Shown piece by piece: positions 59,833 to 64,000 of a stretch of DNA of 64,000 bases. Each line of letters starts with the position of its first letter. Position 1 is the stretch's first letter. The notes beneath the pieces are model-generated. The model made no database searches and had not been told where the DNA came from. It saw only the letters and a program-made list of their open reading frames with translations. The position numbers were made by a program, and so were the translations under genes. Source of the stretch: Streptomyces sp. NBC_01716 (GTDB lineage: Bacteria > Actinomycetota > Actinomycetes > Streptomycetales > Streptomycetaceae); the NCBI RefSeq assembly GCF_036248275.1, contig NZ_CP109181.1, positions 1,302,001 to 1,366,000 on the forward strand, in the 5' to 3' direction.

Positions 59833-61002
59833 TCAGCGGGCTCCCAGCAGGTGGTCCATCGCCAGCTGGTCGAGGTGCTCGAAGGCCATGCCGCGGCTGG
59901 CCGCGGCCGCCACGTCGAAGTCCTCGTACGCGCTGCGGTCGGCCAGCAGACCGGCCACGCCGTCGGCGGCGGTCGGCTGCGCGAGCTCGTCCAGGCGTGC
60001 GGCGCGCAGGGCCTCCTGGACCTCGGGGTCCGCACGGAAGGTGGCGGCGCGCTCCTTGAGGATCAGGTAGTTGCGCATGCAGCCCGCGGCGGACGCCCAC
60101 ACACCGTCGAAGTCCTCGGTGCGCGGCGGCTTGAAGTCGAAGTGCCGCGATCCTTCCCAGCCCGCCGACTCCAGCAGGTCCACCAGCCAGAACGCGGCGC
60201 GCAGGTCGCCGGCGCCGAAGCGCAGGTCCTGGTCGTACCGGGTGCCGTGCTGGCCGTTGAGGTCGATGTGGAAGAGCTTGCCCGCCCACAGGGCCTGCGC
60301 GATGGCGTGCGGGAAGTTGAGCCCGGCCATCTGCTCGTGGCCGGTCTCGGGGTTGACGCCGTACAGCTCGGGGCGCTCCAGGCGCTCGATGAAGGCGAGC
60401 GCGTGACCGACGGTCGGCAGGAGGATGTCGCCGCGCGGCTCGTTCGGCTTGGGCTCGATGGCGAACTTGATGTCGTACCCCTGCGAGACGACGTACTCGC
60501 CGAGCAGGTCGAAGCCTTCCTTCATCCGGTCGAGCGCGAGGCGCACGTCCTTCGCCCCGCCGGACTCCGCGCCCTCACGGCCGCCCCAGGCGACGAACCT
60601 CTTCGCGCCCAGCTCGGCGGCCAGGTCGAGGTTGCGCAGGGTCTTGCGCAGCGCGAAGCGGCGGACGTCGCGGTCGTTCGCCGTGAAGCCGCCGTCCTTG
60701 AAGACGGGGTGGGTGAAGAGGTTGGTGGTCACCATCGGCACGACGAGCCCGGTGGTGTCCAGCGCCTGCCGGAAGCGCTTGATGTGCCCCTCGCGCTCGG
60801 CGTCCGTCGAACCGAACGGGATCAGGTCGTCGTCGTGGAAGGTCACTCCGTACGCGCCCAGTTCGGCGAGGTGCTGTACGGACTCGGTGGGATCGAGCGC
60901 CGGACGCGTCGCGTCTCCGAACGGGTCCCTGCCTTGCCAGCCGACCGTCCACAGACCGAAGCTGAACTTGTCCGCGGGGGTGGGAGTGAAACGATCCGTC
61001 AT
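59833..61002 (-). CDS. xylA: Xylose isomerase
   Basis: The 389-residue protein is a class I (Actinomycete-type) xylose/glucose isomerase. Visible residues include the catalytic histidine in [26 protein letters not shown] with metal-binding glutamate, [14 protein letters not shown] and [21 protein letters not shown] with the second metal site, and [11 protein letters not shown]. It converts xylose to xylulose in the cytoplasm. It is divergent from xylB, with 252 bases between them that contain the ROK-type motif. Confidence 0.97.
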   Translation of the reverse strand: MTDRFTPTPADKFSFGLWTVGWQGRDPFGDATRPALDPTESVQHLAELGAYGVTFHDDDLIPFGSTDAEREGHIKRFRQALDTTGLVVPMVTTNLFTHPVFKDGGFTANDRDVRRFALRKTLRNLDLAAELGAKRFVAWGGREGAESGGAKDVRLALDRMKEGFDLLGEYVVSQGYDIKFAIEPKPNEPRGDILLPTVGHALAFIERLERPELYGVNPETGHEQMAGLNFPHAIAQALWAGKLFHIDLNGQHGTRYDQDLRFGAGDLRAAFWLVDLLESAGWEGSRHFDFKPPRTEDFDGVWASAAGCMRNYLILKERAATFRADPEVQEALRAARLDELAQPTAADGVAGLLADRSAYEDFDVAAAASRGMAFEHLDQLAMDHLLGAR

Positions 61003-61061
61003 TTCTCTGGCCGCCTTCGATACCTCAGGTCCGGCAGGTGCAGACCTTTTTGTTTCCTGAC

Positions 61062-61073
61062 ATGACTAATAAT
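61062..61073. promoter_or_regulatory. Candidate ROK operator between xylA and xylB
   Basis: ATGACTAATAAT lies 60 bases upstream of xylA and is the reverse-complement relative of ATTATTACTAAT next to the ROK gene. Both are islands of A/T in GC-rich DNA. Confidence 0.5.
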
Positions 61074-61254
61074 GCACGTCCGGGTGGGTACGGAAAAGAC
61101 CCCGTGTCCGCCCAACCCCGCCCCGAGCGACGAATGCCCCCTCGGGCAAGGAAGTAACGCCCATCCCTGCCGGATGAACGACAACATCACGTAATTTGTT
61201 GGCCTGCGGCCAAAATACCGTCGCAAGGCCCGGAAATCAGGAAGAGGTACGAGC

Positions 61255-62730
61255 GTGCCGCACAGCCAGGTGGTCATCGGCGTCGACAGCTCCACCCAGT
61301 CGACCAAGGCGGCGTTCACCGACGCGGCGACCGGACGGCTGCTCGCCGTCGGGCGCGCCCCGCACCGGGTGACGGGCGAGGCCGGGGCGCGGGAGACCGA
61401 CCCCGAGGTGTGGTGGCAGGCGCTGCGCGAGGCCGTCGCCATGGGCCTCAAGGAGTCCGGCGTACCGGCCTCCGCCGTCACGGGCCTGGCGGTCGCCGGG
61501 CAGCAGCACGGCCTGGTGGTGCTCGACGCCGCAGGGCAGCCCCTGCGGCCCGCCCTGCTGTGGAACGACACCCGCTCCGCCCCGCAGGCCGCCGCGCTCA
61601 CCGAGGCGCTGGGCGGGCCCGACGCGTGGATCGCCACGACCGGATCGGTGCCCGTCGCCTCGATGACGGCGGCGAAGTGGCAGTGGCTGCGGGAGAACGA
61701 CCCCGCCTCCGCCCAGGCGGCGACGGCCGTCCGGCTGCCCCACGACTTCCTCACCGAACGCCTCTCGGGCACGGCGGCCACCGACCCCGGCGACGCGTCG
61801 GGCACCTGCTGGTACTCCACCGGGACCGGGGCGTACGACCCCCAGCTCCTCGCCCTCGTGGGCCTCGACGAGTCGATGCTGCCGGCCGTCGCACCTACCG
61901 GGGGCACCCGGGTCGGCTCGCTCACCGCGTCGGCCGCCGAGCAGCTGGGGCTGCCGGCCGGGATCGCGGTGGCCGCCGGGACGGGCGACAACATGAGCGC
62001 GGCGGTCGGCCTCGGGCTCGGCGGCGCTGGGCTGCTGGACCACCCCGTGCTGAGCCTCGGCACGTCGGGCACGGTCTTCGCCGCCACGCGGACCAGGCCG
62101 GCGTCGGCGGCACTGTCCGGGTTCGCGGCGGCCGACGGTACGTTCCTGCCGCTCGGCTGCACCCTGAACTGCACGCTCGCCGTCGACAAGGTCGCCGAGC
62201 TGCTGCGCCTCGACCGCGAGGACGTGGCGCCGGGCGGGGAGGCGGTGCTGCTGCCGTACCTCGACGGCGAACGCACCCCCGACCTGCCGACCGCCTCGGG
62301 CCTGCTGACGGGCCTGCGGCACGACACCACACCACAGCAGTTGCTGGGGGCGGCGTACGAGGGCGCGGCGGTGACGGTGCTGCGCGCGCTCGACGAGGTC
62401 CTGCGCGCCTGCGGCCTCGACCCGGCGGACCCGGCGGTGGCGGGCAGGCCGCTGCGTCTGGTGGGCGGCGGCGCCCAGGGCCGTACGTGGGTGGAGACCG
62501 TACGGCGCCTCTCCGGGCGCCCGGTGATCGTCCCGGAGAGCGGCGAGCTGGTCGCCCTGGGCGCTGCGGCGCTGGCGGCGTCGGCCGCGACGGACGAGGA
62601 CCCGGTGGCGATCGCCGCCTCGTGGAAGACCGGCGACGGCCCCGAACTCCCGCCCGTGGCAAGGGACATGGAGACATGGGAGCGCGTCGGCTCGGTGCTG
62701 GACCGGGCGGCTCCGAGCCTTCTCTCGTAG
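61255..62730 (+). CDS. xylB: Xylulokinase
   Basis: The 491-residue protein is an FGGY-family kinase: VVIGVDSSTQSTKA (phosphate 1 site), GLAVAGQQHGLVVLD, LLWNDTRS with the family arginine region, VAAGTGDNMSAAVGLG and LRLVGGGAQGRTWVETV (adenosine site). It phosphorylates xylulose to xylulose 5-phosphate for the pentose phosphate pathway. The GTG start at 61255 is preceded by AGGAAGAGG. It works with the divergent xylA gene. Confidence 0.96.
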   Translation: MPHSQVVIGVDSSTQSTKAAFTDAATGRLLAVGRAPHRVTGEAGARETDPEVWWQALREAVAMGLKESGVPASAVTGLAVAGQQHGLVVLDAAGQPLRPALLWNDTRSAPQAAALTEALGGPDAWIATTGSVPVASMTAAKWQWLRENDPASAQAATAVRLPHDFLTERLSGTAATDPGDASGTCWYSTGTGAYDPQLLALVGLDESMLPAVAPTGGTRVGSLTASAAEQLGLPAGIAVAAGTGDNMSAAVGLGLGGAGLLDHPVLSLGTSGTVFAATRTRPASAALSGFAAADGTFLPLGCTLNCTLAVDKVAELLRLDREDVAPGGEAVLLPYLDGERTPDLPTASGLLTGLRHDTTPQQLLGAAYEGAAVTVLRALDEVLRACGLDPADPAVAGRPLRLVGGGAQGRTWVETVRRLSGRPVIVPESGELVALGAAALAASAATDEDPVAIAASWKTGDGPELPPVARDMETWERVGSVLDRAAPSLLS

Positions 62731-62905
62731 GGCTGCTGGGGTCCCAGGGGCAGGTGGGGCAGCGGCGTGCGCGAGCGCGTCGGCGCGCTCTCCCCGCCCT
62801 GCCGGCGCACGCCTCCGGGGCCCTCTTGATGGCGGGTCGGGAACAGCCCTACCCTGCCGGTCTGCGCGGCGTCGCCGCGCGCCGGAGGAGGGACGAGACC
62901 CGCCC

Positions 62906-64000
62906 ATGTCCGACGCAACGAAAGACGACGCGCTCTCCGACGATCTGCCCGACGCGGACATACTCAAGGCGCTCGCGCCCTACCTGGCCAAGGACGGCGG
63001 CGCGGGTGCCGGCCCCCTCCGGATCCGGGACGTCGAGCGACGGCAGCTGGTGCGCTGCGATGTCGTCCGCTTCACGGAGCGACGCACCGAGACCCAGCGG
63101 ACCGCCTTCGGTACGGAGGACCTGTCGGCACTGCCTCTTTACGAGGGCGCCATCAAGGACCACCCCCTGCCTGCCCCCGAAGGGCCCGCCAGACTCACCC
63201 TGATCCGCTCCGGCTCCTACCGGCTGGTGCCCTGTCCGTGCGACAACGGGACGCAGCGGTGCGCCAGTTGCTCCGGCGGCGGCCGGCATCCGTGTTCCTG
63301 CCGCAACGAGCCGCCCACGTGCGACGTGTGCCTGGACGTCGCCCCCTGCACCCAGTGCGAGACGACGGGCCGGCGCCGTACCCGTACGACGAAGGCCCGG
63401 CCCGCCGCGACCGGTGCGCGCGCCACGGCGCCGGGCGCCCAGCGGATCACCTGCGCGGTGTGCGGCACCGCCGATGCCGCCTGCCCGCGCTGCTCTGGCC
63501 GGGGCAGGATCCGGTGCCCGCTGTGCGACGGCCGGGGGCACGAGACGTGCGCGCGCTGCTCGGGGCGGGGTGTCGGCACGCACGAGGTGTGCGGCGGCCG
63601 GGGCAGCATCTCCCACTGGGTGGAGGGAACGGTCGATTACGCGAACGAGAAGGCGTCCCTGTGGCTCCCCAGGCCGGACTGGCCCGACAAGGTCCGGGAC
63701 CGGCTGGCCGGCGCCGCGCGATGGCGGCAGCGCGACCTCCCGCCGGGCGGCGGGGTGCCCGCCGGCGTCGACGACGAACACCGCGCGGCCGTGTCGGCGC
63801 ACCTCGCGCGCGGGACGGTGGAGCTGTCCCGGCGGGTGACCCTCGAAACCTGCCCGCTGGCCCGGGTGGAGCTGATGGACGATCCGAACCGGGTCTTCTA
63901 CGTCTTCCCCGGCACCCGGCGGCTCGAAGTCGTCCCGACCCTGTCGAACCAGTTGAAGCGGCGGCTGATCGCGGCCGGGGCGGTCATCGTGATCATCGTG
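62906..64000 (+). CDS. DnaJ-type zinc-finger protein (3' end cut by window edge)
   Basis: The visible 365 residues begin at ATG 62906. A cysteine-rich centre (about 112-235) contains many CxxC units, several in the DnaJ CxxCxGxG form: CPRCSGRGR, CPLCDGRGHE, CARCSGRGV and CGGRGSI, with earlier pairs PCPCDNG and CASCSGGG. There is no J domain. The end of the window enters a hydrophobic run (RLIAAGAVIVIIV), so a membrane anchor is likely. Such proteins occur in Streptomyces without known function; they may bind unfolded proteins. A 175-base gap separates it from xylB. Confidence 0.8.
   Translation, partial: MSDATKDDALSDDLPDADILKALAPYLAKDGGAGAGPLRIRDVERRQLVRCDVVRFTERRTETQRTAFGTEDLSALPLYEGAIKDHPLPAPEGPARLTLIRSGSYRLVPCPCDNGTQRCASCSGGGRHPCSCRNEPPTCDVCLDVAPCTQCETTGRRRTRTTKARPAATGARATAPGAQRITCAVCGTADAACPRCSGRGRIRCPLCDGRGHETCARCSGRGVGTHEVCGGRGSISHWVEGTVDYANEKASLWLPRPDWPDKVRDRLAGAARWRQRDLPPGGGVPAGVDDEHRAAVSAHLARGTVELSRRVTLETCPLARVELMDDPNRVFYVFPGTRRLEVVPTLSNQLKRRLIAAGAVIVIIV

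Noticed and set aside
1..64000. CRISPR arrays, rRNA and tRNA genes
   Set aside because: No regularly spaced repeats, rRNA-like conserved stretches or cloverleaf sequences were recognised by reading; a tRNA scan was not possible here.

Overview
The window reads as a chromosomal segment of a high-GC actinomycete, almost certainly a Streptomyces. Evidence is very high GC with strong third-position G/C bias, frequent GTG and TTG starts, an SsgA-like sporulation protein, a WhiB protein, an XRE/DUF397/HATPase trio, a SAV2177-type methyltransferase and a two-domain small laccase. From memory, the order fadAB - ssgD - ABC-F - UvrA-like - acyl-ACP desaturase - WhiB - laccase - LigD-type primase/ligase resembles the S. 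coelicolor SCO6707-SCO6732 arm region. No rRNA, tRNA, CRISPR array or complete IS element was recognised.

Layout. 1-7.7 kb: BCCT osmolyte transporter (cut by the left edge), secreted M14 carboxypeptidase, LacI-type regulator, secreted GH81 beta-1,3-glucanase and a PrmC-like methyltransferase. 7.8-9.6 kb: a decayed-looking XRE/PLD-like regulator with small antisense ORFs, then a MerR regulator. 9.6-14.4 kb: fatty-acid beta-oxidation (thiolase, FadB-type multifunctional enzyme, AMACR-type CoA racemase), with a small MITE-like element between fadA and fadB. 14.7-19.3 kb: saccharopine-dehydrogenase-like protein, endonuclease V, SsgD, and an ABC-F protein with an attenuator-like leader.

19.3-25.5 kb is an accessory island inserted between the ABC-F gene and the UvrA-like gene and bordered by broken copies of both. 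Its core is a tightly coupled minus-strand operon: micro-ORF (63 aa) > MoaA-like radical SAM enzyme > thymidylate-kinase-like P-loop kinase > lone phosphohexomutase domain I > STM4013-type hydrolase > Nudix hydrolase. A regulator with an XRE domain and a SLOG-like protein lie on the opposite strand. This is the best candidate for an undescribed nucleotide- or peptide-modifying system.

25.6-44.5 kb: UvrA-like ABC ATPase, acyl-ACP desaturase, WhiB protein, VOC protein, small laccase, a divergent two-gene secreted operon (ThuA/sugar dehydrogenase; cupredoxin/OmpL47/DUF1080), split LigD-type primase and ligase, FAD monooxygenase with divergent MarR regulator, YchJ, methyltransferase and the XRE/DUF397/HATPase group.

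44.5-58.1 kb is a single-direction galactoside block: secreted GH27 alpha-galactosidase, ABC importer without its own ATPase, GH36 alpha-galactosidase, SDR dehydrogenase, GntR regulator, galactonate dehydratase, mutarotase-like protein, KDPGal-type aldolase and KDG-type kinase. Together they suggest galactoside uptake and De Ley-Doudoroff galactose oxidation to pyruvate and glyceraldehyde 3-phosphate. 58.2-62.7 kb: a ROK repressor, xylose isomerase and xylulokinase, with a shared AT-rich motif suggesting common control. The right edge cuts a multi-zinc-finger DnaJ-like protein.
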